From the NCBI GenBank assembly GCA_964458935.1, contig CAYWKS010000018.1, positions 1 to 54,411 on the forward strand: 54,411 bases of DNA, given 5' to 3'. The notes beneath the pieces were generated by a model. The model saw only the letters and a list, made by a program, of their open reading frames with translations. It was not told where the DNA came from and did not search any database. The stretch is from CAYWKS01 sp964458935 (GTDB lineage: Bacteria > Planctomycetota > Phycisphaerae > Phycisphaerales > Zrk34). A program made the translations under genes and the position numbers. Shown piece after piece: positions 21,350 through 29,234 of the stretch. Position 1 is the first letter of the stretch; every line of letters starts with the position of its first letter.

Positions 21350-22384
21350 TCACTTGTCGAAGTGCGCGTCGAACGCCACGTCGCTGCGCGGGAAGTCCAG
21401 GGCACGCACGAACTCGCACGCCTCGGTCGCGCCGTGCTCGCGGTCCATGCGGCTGTCTTCCCATTCGACGCTGAGCGGGCCGGCGTAGCCGATGTCGTTG
21501 AGCGCGACGATGATCGGCTCGAAGTCGATGTCGCCGCGGCCGACGCTGCGGAAGTCCCAGTGCCGCCGCGGATCGCCGAACGGCGTGTGGCCGCCGAACA
21601 CGCCGACCGTCCCGTCGCCGTGGCCCCACCACACGTCCTTCATGTGCACGTGCCAGATGCGATCGGCGAACCGGCGGATGAACCGCACGTAGTCCACGCC
21701 CTGGTAGCCGAGGTGCGAGGGGTCGTAGTTGAAACCGAATCGTCTGTGGCCGCCGACGGCGTCAACGGCCCGCTGGGCCGAGGCGATGTCGAACGCGATC
21801 TCCGTCGGGTGGACCTCCAGCCCGAAGTTCACGTCGACCCGGTCGAACGCGTCGAGGATCTTTGTGAAGCGTCGGGCGAAGTCGTCGAACCCGGCCTGCC
21901 AATAGGCCGGGTCGGTCGGCGGGAAGGCGTAGTGGGCGTGCCAGATGCTCGAGCCGGTGAACCCGTTGACGACGGCGGGCTTGACGCCCCAGGCCTTGCG
22001 GTCGGGACGGGCGTCCATGAACTTGCGGGCGGCCTTGGCCGTGGCGATCAGCTCCTTGGCCGCGCGCTTCCGCACGCCCTCGGGCTCGCCGTCGCCCCAG
22101 ACCCGCTCGGGCAGGATCGCCCGGTGCCGCCCGTCGATCCGATCGCACACCGCCTGCCCGACCAGGTGGTTGCTCAGCGCGTAGCAGTCCAGCCCGTGGT
22201 CGTCGAGCGCCTGCCAGCGCTGCTTGAGGTATCGGTTTGAGCGGTTGGCCTGGTCGACGTCGAAGTGATCGCCCCAGCACGCCAGTTCCAGGCCGTCGTA
22301 CCCGAAGGCCGCGGCCTTGGCGCACAGGGCCTCGAACGGCAGGTCGGCCCACTGGCCGGTGAAGAGCGTGACGGGTCGTGGCAT
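21350..22384 (-). CDS. Sugar phosphate isomerase/epimerase (xylose isomerase-like TIM barrel)
   Basis: This 344-residue protein is of the AP endonuclease 2/xylose isomerase-like barrel family. It begins MPRPVTLFTGQWADLPFE, with blocks FGYDGLELACWGDHFD, HLVGQAV, NFGLEVHPTEIAFD, FGFNYDPSHL, WHVHMKDV and GPLSVEWEDSRMD. These Glu, Asp and His residues form the divalent metal site. Such enzymes isomerise or epimerise sugars and often accompany Gfo/Idh oxidoreductases in Planctomycetota, though none is adjacent here. ATG 22384 has a good GGAGG nine bases upstream. A much longer open frame continues upstream but is antisense to hisA and fapA and was not used. The substrate is unknown. Confidence 0.88.
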   Translation of the reverse strand: MPRPVTLFTGQWADLPFEALCAKAAAFGYDGLELACWGDHFDVDQANRSNRYLKQRWQALDDHGLDCYALSNHLVGQAVCDRIDGRHRAILPERVWGDGEPEGVRKRAAKELIATAKAARKFMDARPDRKAWGVKPAVVNGFTGSSIWHAHYAFPPTDPAYWQAGFDDFARRFTKILDAFDRVDVNFGLEVHPTEIAFDIASAQRAVDAVGGHRRFGFNYDPSHLGYQGVDYVRFIRRFADRIWHVHMKDVWWGHGDGTVGVFGGHTPFGDPRRHWDFRSVGRGDIDFEPIIVALNDIGYAGPLSVEWEDSRMDREHGATEACEFVRALDFPRSDVAFDAHFDK

Positions 22385-22546
22385 GGTCCGGAGCCTCCGA
22401 TAACGAGCCGCGCGGCGAGGCCCATCATCGCCCGCGCCCGCGCGGCCGTCAAAATCGCGCCCGATGTTGCGAAGGTGCTGCAGCGGGCCGTCGATTCGGT
22501 CGATGCACAGTGACAGCGGCATACATGCGCGCCGCGCGAGGGTCCG

Positions 22547-24004
22547 ATGGCACAGTCGGTCGGCACATCCTCCTCCACGGGGCCCACCGTCGTCGTCAGC
22601 AGCGACCGGATGCACGCCTATGTCCGCATCCCCGCCGACTGCCCCAGCTCGCAGGTCCACACCGCCGGGCTCATGCAGCTGGTCCGCGATTCGGGCCTGC
22701 CCACCGGCGACGACACGGCGACCATGCTCGACCAGGCGGTCGGGCAGTTCCACGACTGCCCGCGCGAGCTGCGCGTCACGGTCGGCCAGGGCGTCGCCCC
22801 CCGCCGCGGCGCCGACGGGCGGATCGAATGGCAAGCGGGGTTCGGCCCCGACGCCGCGGCCGACCATCCCTCGCTCGCCGACGGGCCGATCGACTACTAC
22901 GAGTGCAGCCGCTTCGTCTCCTGCCGGGAGGGCCAGCACCTCGCCACGCTCGTCCCGCCCGAACCGGGCCAGCCGGGCTTCGATATCTACGGCAAGCGGC
23001 TGGCGCCGACGCCCGGCCGCCCGTACCCGCTGCGGCCCGACCCCAGCGTCCGTATCGCCGGCGACGGCCGCGTCCTCGCCGAGCGCAGCGGCCTGGTCAC
23101 CTGCGGCACGCACACCATCCACATCAGCCCCATCCTCGAAGTCGCCGAGGGCGTGGACTTCTCCACCGGCAACGTCCGCTTCGACGGGTCGGTCATGATC
23201 GGCCAGGGCATCCGCGACCGCTTCCAGGTCGAGGCGACCGAGGACGTGGTCGTCGGCGGGCTCGTCGAGGCCGCCCACGTCACCTGCGGCCGCATGCTCC
23301 GGGCCGACGGCGGCATCGCCGGCCGCGACATTGGCACCATCCAGGTCGGCGGCGACGCCGTCGCCCGCTACCTCGTCGGCGTCAAGGGCTCGGTCCGCGG
23401 CGACCTGGAAGTGGTCAAAGAGATCATCCACTGCCAGTTGCAGGTCGGCGGGGCGCTGGAACTCCGCGGCGGCACGATCATCGGCGGCCACCTGTGCCTG
23501 GCCAACAAGGTCGAGGTCGGCGAGCTGGGGTCCGACGCCGGCGTGGCCACGGAGCTGCGGCTCGGCCACGTCCGCGAGCTGACCGATGCGCTGAACCGCC
23601 TGGGCGTGGCGCTGCCGCCGATCGACGAGCGGACCCGCCAGTTGCGCGAGCGGCTGGAGATGCTGTCGGGCTTCGTCGAGGATCAGCAGGCCCGCCAGGC
23701 CCGCGACCAGGTCGCCGACGCGCTGCGCCGGCTGATCGCGCGGCGGGAGAAGATCGTCGACAAGCTCGCGGCGCTGACCGAGCGGTTCAACACCGCCTGC
23801 CGCATCGAGCTGACCGTGTACAAGACGATCCACCCCGGCGTGGCGCTGATGTTCCCCAAGGCGCGACTGGAGTTCCACACGCCCATGGACGGGCCGGTCA
23901 CCTTCCGACGCCACCGCGACGGCCGCATCCGCGCCGACAGCGCCGCCGGCCGGGAGATGAGCATCAACGCGTTCGCGCGCGTGCTGCGGACCAGCAAGTG
24001 GTGA
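22547..24004 (+). CDS. FapA (DUF342) family protein
   Basis: This 485-residue protein of the FapA family has an N-terminal region with a CREGQHLATLVPPEPGQPGFDIYGK block, then a right-handed beta-helix (about 165-345) of repeating strands such as NVRFDGSVMIGQGIRDRFQVEATEDVVVGGLVEAA. A predicted coiled coil (about 355-430) and a small C-terminal beta region follow. FapA proteins polymerise or act as scaffolds; in some bacteria they bear on cell shape, division or polar machinery. The precise role here is unknown. It is a single gene, divergent from the isomerase and 45 bases before hisA. Confidence 0.87.
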   Translation: MAQSVGTSSSTGPTVVVSSDRMHAYVRIPADCPSSQVHTAGLMQLVRDSGLPTGDDTATMLDQAVGQFHDCPRELRVTVGQGVAPRRGADGRIEWQAGFGPDAAADHPSLADGPIDYYECSRFVSCREGQHLATLVPPEPGQPGFDIYGKRLAPTPGRPYPLRPDPSVRIAGDGRVLAERSGLVTCGTHTIHISPILEVAEGVDFSTGNVRFDGSVMIGQGIRDRFQVEATEDVVVGGLVEAAHVTCGRMLRADGGIAGRDIGTIQVGGDAVARYLVGVKGSVRGDLEVVKEIIHCQLQVGGALELRGGTIIGGHLCLANKVEVGELGSDAGVATELRLGHVRELTDALNRLGVALPPIDERTRQLRERLEMLSGFVEDQQARQARDQVADALRRLIARREKIVDKLAALTERFNTACRIELTVYKTIHPGVALMFPKARLEFHTPMDGPVTFRRHRDGRIRADSAAGREMSINAFARVLRTSKW

Positions 24005-24049
24005 GCCGCGGCGTTTGACATTCGCCGCCGGGGGCGGATGATGCCGGGC

Positions 24050-24778
24050 ATGTTCCTGTTCCCCGCGATCGACCTCCGCGACGGCAAGGTCGTGCGCCTC
24101 TACCAGGGCGACTACGACCGGCAGACGACCTACGGCGACGACCCCGTCGCCCAGGCCCAACGCTTCGCCGATGCCGGGGCCAGCTACCTGCACGTGGTCG
24201 ACCTCGACGCGGCGCGGACCGGCACGCCGGGGCACCTGCACATCGTCGAGCAGATCTGCATGCGGACGCCGCTGACCGTCGAGTTCGGCGGCGGGGTGCG
24301 GCACGACCAGACCGTGCGGCGGCTCATCGACGCCGGCGCCAAGCGGATCGTCGTCGGCACCGCGGCGCTGCGCGACTGGGACTGGTTCGACGACCTGGCC
24401 CACCGCGCAACCCTGGCGAACAAGATCGTGCTCGGCCTCGACGCCCGCGAAGGGCGGCTGGCCGTCAGCGGCTGGGAGGAAACCACCCAGACCACCGCCC
24501 ACCAGATCGCCCGCGACGTCGACGGCTGGCCGCTGGCCGGCATCGCCTACACCGACATCGCCACCGACGGCACGCTCGCCGGGCCCAACCTCGACGCCAC
24601 CCGCCGCCTCGCCGACGCCACCGGCATCCCCGTCGTCGCCTCCGGCGGCGTCGGCTCCCTCGAACACCTCCGCCAACTCCGCAGCCTGCCCATCTTCGGC
24701 GCGATCGTCGGACGGGCGCTCTACGACGGGGCGTTCACGCTCGAACAGGCGATCGATGTCTTCGAACAGGGCGGCTGA
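24050..24778 (+). CDS. hisA: HisA, phosphoribosylformimino-AICAR-P isomerase
   Basis: This 242-residue beta/alpha-barrel enzyme of histidine synthesis performs the Amadori isomerisation of ProFAR to PRFAR. Both catalytic Asp residues are visible: Asp8 in FPAIDLRDGK, and the Asp near 131 in LGLDAREGRL. The phosphate-binding halves are FGGGVRH with VVGTAAL, and ASGGVGS with IVGRALY. The ATG at 24050 (MFLFPAID) fits the family; the ATGs at 24038 and 24041 add four residues. No other his gene is in the window, so the pathway is dispersed. The restriction-modification islet starts right after it. Confidence 0.96.
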   Translation: MFLFPAIDLRDGKVVRLYQGDYDRQTTYGDDPVAQAQRFADAGASYLHVVDLDAARTGTPGHLHIVEQICMRTPLTVEFGGGVRHDQTVRRLIDAGAKRIVVGTAALRDWDWFDDLAHRATLANKIVLGLDAREGRLAVSGWEETTQTTAHQIARDVDGWPLAGIAYTDIATDGTLAGPNLDATRRLADATGIPVVASGGVGSLEHLRQLRSLPIFGAIVGRALYDGAFTLEQAIDVFEQGG

Positions 24779-24851
24779 AGGCACTGCCGCTCGCCGATGC
24801 TCACGGGGCACGATAGTATGAATGCGGCAACGTATAGGCAGGTTGTTCGCG

Positions 24852-25439
24852 ATGGGCATTGACCTCTTACCGGCTGAGATTCGCCGCCTATACGAGGCGT
24901 ATGAATGGAAGCATGCTTGTGCGGTTCTGACCAGTGACTTTCCGCGGGAATGGGGCGACTTGATCGATGTGCTGACGGCATTCCGCCTGCGGCACGATCA
25001 TCTCGTCAAACCCGGCGGGCGCAAGTCGGCCGTCGCCGCCACATTGGACGAGGCATTCGTCGCCCGTGGCTGGCAGGAAAAGGCTTTCGAGACCCGTATC
25101 GTCGTCGATGACTCATCCATTGAGAGTCCGACGCACAAGGTCGATTGCTACAGAAATGGGGTCGGCATCGAGATTGAATGGAACAACAAGGACCCTTTCT
25201 ACGATCGCGACCTGAACAACTTCCGACTCCTGTTTGAATTGCGCGCATTGAGCGTGGGCATTATTGTCACACGATGTGACGATCTGCAGGAGATTTTCGA
25301 TCGGCTGGGGCGGGGTAAGTCGTTCGGCGCCTCGACGACGCACATGAGCAAGTTGCTGCCCAAGATTGAAGGCGGGGGCGGCGGTGGCTGTCCTATCCTT
25401 GTGTTGGGCATCACGAAGCACTTGTACGACGAGGACTGA
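24852..25439 (+). CDS. BglII/BstYI-type type II restriction endonuclease
   Basis: This 195-residue protein resembles the BglII/BstYI group of PD-(D/E)xK nucleases, which cut GATC-centred hexamers. The likely active site is VDCYRNGVGIEIEWNNKD: Asp98, eight residues, Glu107-Ile-Glu109. BglII has Gln in the third position rather than Lys; here it is Glu. Other family-like blocks are FYDRDLNNFRLLFELRALSVGIIVTR and a Gly-rich stretch near the end (GGGGGGCP). The ATG at 24852 is used; ATG 24822 adds ten residues. The stop is 2 bases before the methylase start, so the pair is one operon. Base composition is visibly lower in G+C than the flanking genes, suggesting transfer. The recognition sequence is not predictable. 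Confidence 0.85.
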   Translation: MGIDLLPAEIRRLYEAYEWKHACAVLTSDFPREWGDLIDVLTAFRLRHDHLVKPGGRKSAVAATLDEAFVARGWQEKAFETRIVVDDSSIESPTHKVDCYRNGVGIEIEWNNKDPFYDRDLNNFRLLFELRALSVGIIVTRCDDLQEIFDRLGRGKSFGASTTHMSKLLPKIEGGGGGGCPILVLGITKHLYDED

Positions 25440-25441
25440 CG

Positions 25442-26137
25442 ATGGTTCCACATGAATCCGATCCCACTGACGGTTTCGATCTTCTGCGCGAGAAGCCGGG
25501 ACCGTACGGAACCCTTCTTGCCGACCCGCCTTGGCAATTCGCCAATCGCACAGGCAAGATGGCCCCGGAGCACAGGCGCCTGAGCCGGTATGCCACGATG
25601 ACACTCGATGACATCATGGAGTTGCCCGTGGCCCAGGTGGCCGACACGCCCAGCCATCTGTACCTGTGGGTGCCCAACGCCCTCTTGGCCGAGGGGCTGG
25701 AGGTCATGCGGCGGTGGGGGTTCGAGTACAAGAGCAACATCATCTGGTACAAGGTTCGCAAAGATGGCGGTCCTGACCGGCGGGGTGTGGGCTTTTACTT
25801 TCGCAATGTGACTGAAATGGTGCTCTTTGGTGTGCGTGGACGAATGCGCACCCTTGATGCTGGTAGGACACAGCCGAACATCATGGTCTCGAGGAAGCGA
25901 GAGCATTCACGCAAACCAGACGAGTTGTACGAGCTGATCGAGGCCTGCAGCCCCGGCCCGTACCTCGAGTTGTTCGCTCGAACCCGCCGCGAAGGATGGC
26001 AGCAGTGGGGTGACGAGCTGGAAACGTACTCCAAGAAACGAGCGGCGCAGCGATCGACCGGCAGCAATGGCTACAACGGTCATCGCGGCGAGCCGGTGCA
26101 GCATGTGCGTGAGACGGCCGCCGCCACATTGTGGTGA
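25442..26137 (+). CDS. MT-A70 family adenine-N6 DNA methyltransferase
   Basis: This 231-residue protein has the MT-A70 catalytic motif DPPW (Asp28-Trp31, in LLADPPWQF), the strand SHLYLWVPNALL, GFEYKSNIIWYK, the NVTEMVLFGVRG block and the SAM-binding end PGPYLELFARTRREGWQQWG. Bacterial MT-A70 enzymes methylate adenine in DNA. Together with the nuclease gene two bases upstream it makes a type II restriction-modification pair protecting GATC-type sites. The C-terminal 30 residues are Gly/Asn/Arg-rich and unlike the core. G+C is low for this genome, as for the nuclease. Confidence 0.92.
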   Translation: MVPHESDPTDGFDLLREKPGPYGTLLADPPWQFANRTGKMAPEHRRLSRYATMTLDDIMELPVAQVADTPSHLYLWVPNALLAEGLEVMRRWGFEYKSNIIWYKVRKDGGPDRRGVGFYFRNVTEMVLFGVRGRMRTLDAGRTQPNIMVSRKREHSRKPDELYELIEACSPGPYLELFARTRREGWQQWGDELETYSKKRAAQRSTGSNGYNGHRGEPVQHVRETAAATLW

Positions 26138-26236
26138 TCCGGCGCCGGCCGCGGGCCCGCTGTGTGGGCGCGAGCTTCGTGACAGTTGTCGCCGGTCGGC
26201 TGTCACTCGGCCATCAAGTCACATAACATTGTTCTC

Positions 26237-27898
26237 ATGCATCCGATCTTCGATGAACGCCGGTACCTGATCCCGTTTCGGGCGGTGTTGCTGCCGCAGA
26301 TCTTCACGGACGTGCTGGTGATCGGCGCGGGCGTGGGGGGGCTGCGGGCGGCGCTGGCCGCGACCGACCACAGCGACGTGATCGTGCTGGCCAAGGGCAA
26401 GCTGACGCAATCGAACACCACCTGGGCGCAGGGCGGGGTGGCGGCGGTGCTCGGCGACGCCGACGGCGACTCGATCGAGGCGCACGTGGCCAACACGCTC
26501 GACACCGGCGCGGGGCTGTGCGATGAATCGGCCGTGCGGCGGATCGCCGAGGCGGCCGGGCCACGCATGCGGGAGCTGATCGACCTGGGCATGCAGTTCG
26601 ACCGCGAGGCGGACGGCCGCATCGCCCTCGGCCGCGAGGGCGGGCACACCGCCAACCGCATCCTCCACGCCCGCGGCGACGCGACCGGCCGCGAGCTGTC
26701 CGACGTGCTCGTCCACGCCGCCGCCGCCCACGAGCGGGTCCGGCTGTTCGAGCAGTGCTTCGCGCTGGACCTGATCACCGAAGGCCCGCCGGGGTCGCGC
26801 TGCCTCGGGGCGATCACGCACCACCCCGAGTACGGGCTGCAGGTGATCTGGGCCAAGGCGACGATCCTCGCCAGCGGCGGGTGCGGGCAGGTCTACCGCG
26901 AGACGACCAACGCCCCGGTCGCCACCGGCGACGGGCTGGCCGTGGCCTACCGCGCCGGCGCGGAGCTGGTCGACATGGAGTTCGAGCAGTTCCACCCGAC
27001 CACGCTGTACGTCGCCGGCGCCTCGCGGTCGCTGATCAGCGAGGCGGTCCGGGGCGAGGGCGCGCACCTGGTCAACCGTGACGGCCAGCGGTTCATGGTC
27101 GGCAAGCACGAGCTGGCGGAGCTCGCCCCGCGCGACGTGGTCAGCCGCGCCATCATCGAACAGATCGCCAACCTGCCCGAGGCGCAGGTGTACCTGGACG
27201 CGCGGCACATCGGGTCCGACCGGTTCGCCGCCCGCTTCCCGGGCATCGACCAGCAGCTCCGCCGCTTCGAGCTCGACCCCGGCCGCGACCTGATCCCGGT
27301 CCGGCCGGCCATGCACTACATGATCGGCGGGGTCGCCGTGGACGCCGAGGCGCGGACGAACCTGCCGGGCCTGTACGCGTGCGGCGAGGTCGCGTGCACC
27401 GGCCTGCACGGCGCCAACCGCCTCGCCAGCAACTCGCTGCTCGAGGGGCTGGTGTGCGGCGAGGCCGCCGGACGCGTCTGCCACGAACAGCTCGACGCCC
27501 CGATCACCCTGCCCCTGCGCATCGTCAGCGACATCCCCATCTCCGACCGCAGCGAGCTCGACGTCCAGGACGTCCGCAGCTCGCTCACGAGCGTGATGTG
27601 GCGGCACGTCGGGATCGAGCGCGACGGCCCGCGGCTGACCGAGGTCGCCGAGATGATCGACTTCTGGGCCCGGTACACCTGGGACAAGATCTTTGACGAA
27701 CGCAGCGGGTGGGAGGTCCAGAACGCCCTGCTCGTCGGGGCGATGATCGCCCGCGCCGCGCAGTGGCGGACCGAGAGCCGCGGCACCCACCATCGGCTCG
27801 ATTACCCGGAGCCCGACGACGCGATGCTCAAGCACGCCGCCTGGGCCGTCGGCGTCGCCGACCCGATCGAATCCGCCGCCCAGCAGACGACGCCGTGA
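26237..27898 (+). CDS. nadB: L-aspartate oxidase
   Basis: This 553-residue flavoenzyme oxidises L-aspartate to iminoaspartate, the first step of NAD synthesis; it is cytoplasmic and FAD-dependent. Visible are the dinucleotide fold VIGAGVGGLRAAL, the FAD block NTTWAQGGVAAVLG, the active-site region FEQFHPTTLYV, RGEGAHLVNRDGQRFM, PAMHYMIGGVAVD with GLYACGEVACTGLHGANRLASNSLLEGLV, and the helical C-terminal domain. ATG 26237 was chosen; an upstream TTG at 26186 would add an atypical tail. nadA and nadC are not adjacent. Confidence 0.95.
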   Translation: MHPIFDERRYLIPFRAVLLPQIFTDVLVIGAGVGGLRAALAATDHSDVIVLAKGKLTQSNTTWAQGGVAAVLGDADGDSIEAHVANTLDTGAGLCDESAVRRIAEAAGPRMRELIDLGMQFDREADGRIALGREGGHTANRILHARGDATGRELSDVLVHAAAAHERVRLFEQCFALDLITEGPPGSRCLGAITHHPEYGLQVIWAKATILASGGCGQVYRETTNAPVATGDGLAVAYRAGAELVDMEFEQFHPTTLYVAGASRSLISEAVRGEGAHLVNRDGQRFMVGKHELAELAPRDVVSRAIIEQIANLPEAQVYLDARHIGSDRFAARFPGIDQQLRRFELDPGRDLIPVRPAMHYMIGGVAVDAEARTNLPGLYACGEVACTGLHGANRLASNSLLEGLVCGEAAGRVCHEQLDAPITLPLRIVSDIPISDRSELDVQDVRSSLTSVMWRHVGIERDGPRLTEVAEMIDFWARYTWDKIFDERSGWEVQNALLVGAMIARAAQWRTESRGTHHRLDYPEPDDAMLKHAAWAVGVADPIESAAQQTTP

Positions 27899-28222
27899 CC
27901 CGTGACGACCCGGGACCGCCATGCATGCTCATCCCGGGCCCTTGGCCGACACGACGGTCACGAGCGACCCGGCCGGAGCCAGAACCCGTAAGGCGTAAAG
28001 TCCGCGAATGAAATCGGATGCGAGGCAGCGAACGCAACGATGCACATTCTTCGTAGGATGAACCGGGTGGATCAGGCAGCGCGCCGCGCCATGCGGCCCG
28101 GGCGCCAAGCCGGGCGATGGACCCTGATCTTCGCCGCGACCGGTTGTGACCCGGACATGGACCCGACCCATGCGTGAGACATTCATTGATCCTCTGACCT
28201 TGTCGATTGGGGTTTGCCGGCG
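27899..28222. other. Intergenic region without a supported gene
   Basis: This is 324 bases between nadB and the HIT gene. Apart from one hairpin just after nadB (27909-27938) nothing convincing is seen. A 46-codon frame beginning at ATG 28039 has no ribosome binding site and no recognisable motif. The segment before 28222 presumably holds the promoter of the HIT gene, but no clear -35/-10 pair can be read. Confidence 0.5.
27909..27938 (+). terminator. Hairpin downstream of nadB
   Basis: CCCGGGA (27909-27915) pairs with TCCCGGG (27932-27938) around a 16-base loop, starting 11 bases after the nadB stop. Its position suits a transcription terminator, but no T-run follows, so the call is tentative. 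Confidence 0.35.
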
Positions 28223-28768
28223 ATGAACGAATCCAATCTATGGGCGCCGTGGCGGATGCAGTACATCCGTCAGATCGACGACCACGCCGACGATCCCGGC
28301 TCGTCGTTCCTGCTGGACTACTGGAACGAGCCGGAGAAGGACGCCGAGCACCTGGTTCTGCACCGCACGTCGATGAGCATGATCCTGCTCAACCGCTACC
28401 CGTACACGAACGGTCACCTGCTGGTGGCGCCGGGGGCGTGCATCCCGGACCTGCCGCAGCTATCGGCCGATCAGCGGGTCGACCTGTTCGAGTGCGTCAC
28501 GCTGGCCGAGCAGTTGCTCGAGTTGGCGATGAACCCGCAGGGCGTGAACATCGGGATCAACATCGGCCGATGCGCCGGTGCGGGCGTGCCGGGGCACCTG
28601 CACGTGCACGTTGTGCCGCGGTGGTCGGGCGACGTGAACTTCATGAGCGTGGTGGGGCACGTGCGGATCGTGCCGCAGGCGCTGGAGGAGGTGTACGGTG
28701 AGCTGGCGGCGGCGCTGCCGCGGGTCATCCGGGCGCTGGGCCAGCCGGACGGAGCGGGCGATGGGTAG
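28223..28768 (+). CDS. HIT family nucleotide hydrolase/transferase
   Basis: This 181-residue protein has the histidine triad GHLHVHVVPRW (His125, His127, His129), which forms the nucleotidyl-enzyme intermediate in this superfamily. The blocks NESNLWAPWRMQYI, LNRYPYTNGHLLVAP and GINIGRCAGAG match the Ap4A-phosphorylase-like bacterial HIT branch, which acts on dinucleoside polyphosphates or AMP conjugates. ATG 28223 was chosen over TTG 28214. It converges on the small PilZ gene, 7 bases away. Confidence 0.93.
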   Translation: MNESNLWAPWRMQYIRQIDDHADDPGSSFLLDYWNEPEKDAEHLVLHRTSMSMILLNRYPYTNGHLLVAPGACIPDLPQLSADQRVDLFECVTLAEQLLELAMNPQGVNIGINIGRCAGAGVPGHLHVHVVPRWSGDVNFMSVVGHVRIVPQALEEVYGELAAALPRVIRALGQPDGAGDG

Positions 28769-28775
28769 GGCGGGT

Positions 28776-29144
28776 TCAAGCGGCGGGCCGGGTGTCGAAC
28801 TGCACGGCGATGCGGTAGCCGCCCTCGCCGGCGTCGCAGCGGACGATGTGCCCGAGCAGGTCGATCCCGCGTTCGGCGCCGTGGGGGGGGAGGAAGACGG
28901 CGACCGGCTCGTCGAGGGCCAGCGGCATCTCGCACCGCGCCCCCAGCCCCCCGTCGGACATGTCCTGCAACTGGAACGAGCAGACCGGCTGGCGGTAGGC
29001 CAGCGGCTCGTGCGAGCGGCGCAGGACGGTGACCCGGCCGGAGACCGGGTGTCGCTGGGCGCGGCGGCGATCAAACCGCAGCGGTTGCTTGGGACCCTCC
29101 GCCCCGTCGGTCCCCGGTTGAATGGGTGCTGCTGTCGTGGACAT
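28776..29144 (-). CDS. PilZ domain protein
   Basis: This 122-residue protein is almost entirely one PilZ domain. The c-di-GMP-binding signatures are present: an RxxxR motif in RRRAQRHPVSG, then DMSDGGLGA as the D/NxSxxG motif, followed by strands PVAVFLPP, IDLLGHIVRC and YRIAVQFD. Unlike the large PilZ protein at 462 both binding motifs look intact, so this one probably binds c-di-GMP. The start is ATG 29144; an ATG at 29162 adds six residues. Its output partner is unknown. It is divergent from the CobA-HemD gene. Confidence 0.88.
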   Translation of the reverse strand: MSTTAAPIQPGTDGAEGPKQPLRFDRRRAQRHPVSGRVTVLRRSHEPLAYRQPVCSFQLQDMSDGGLGARCEMPLALDEPVAVFLPPHGAERGIDLLGHIVRCDAGEGGYRIAVQFDTRPAA

Positions 29145-29234
29145 GGTGAGCCATCCTGACACGGTTGAGTCATGCGGCGATTACTTACGTGTCACAGCCA
29201 ACATCGACGGAATAACCGGTAGAGTTAAGCTGTC

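Noticed and set aside
22385..24859. Upstream extension of the sugar isomerase frame
   Set aside because: It runs antisense through fapA and hisA. The ATG at 22384 has a good ribosome binding site and the barrel begins there.
24852..26137. Avoidance of GATC-type hexamers as support for the recognition site
   Set aside because: AGATCT occurs in several genes in the window, for example near 24255, 26297 and 27688, so no avoidance is visible.
28039..28179. 46-codon frame between nadB and HIT
   Set aside because: No ribosome binding site, Arg-rich, no similarity recognised.
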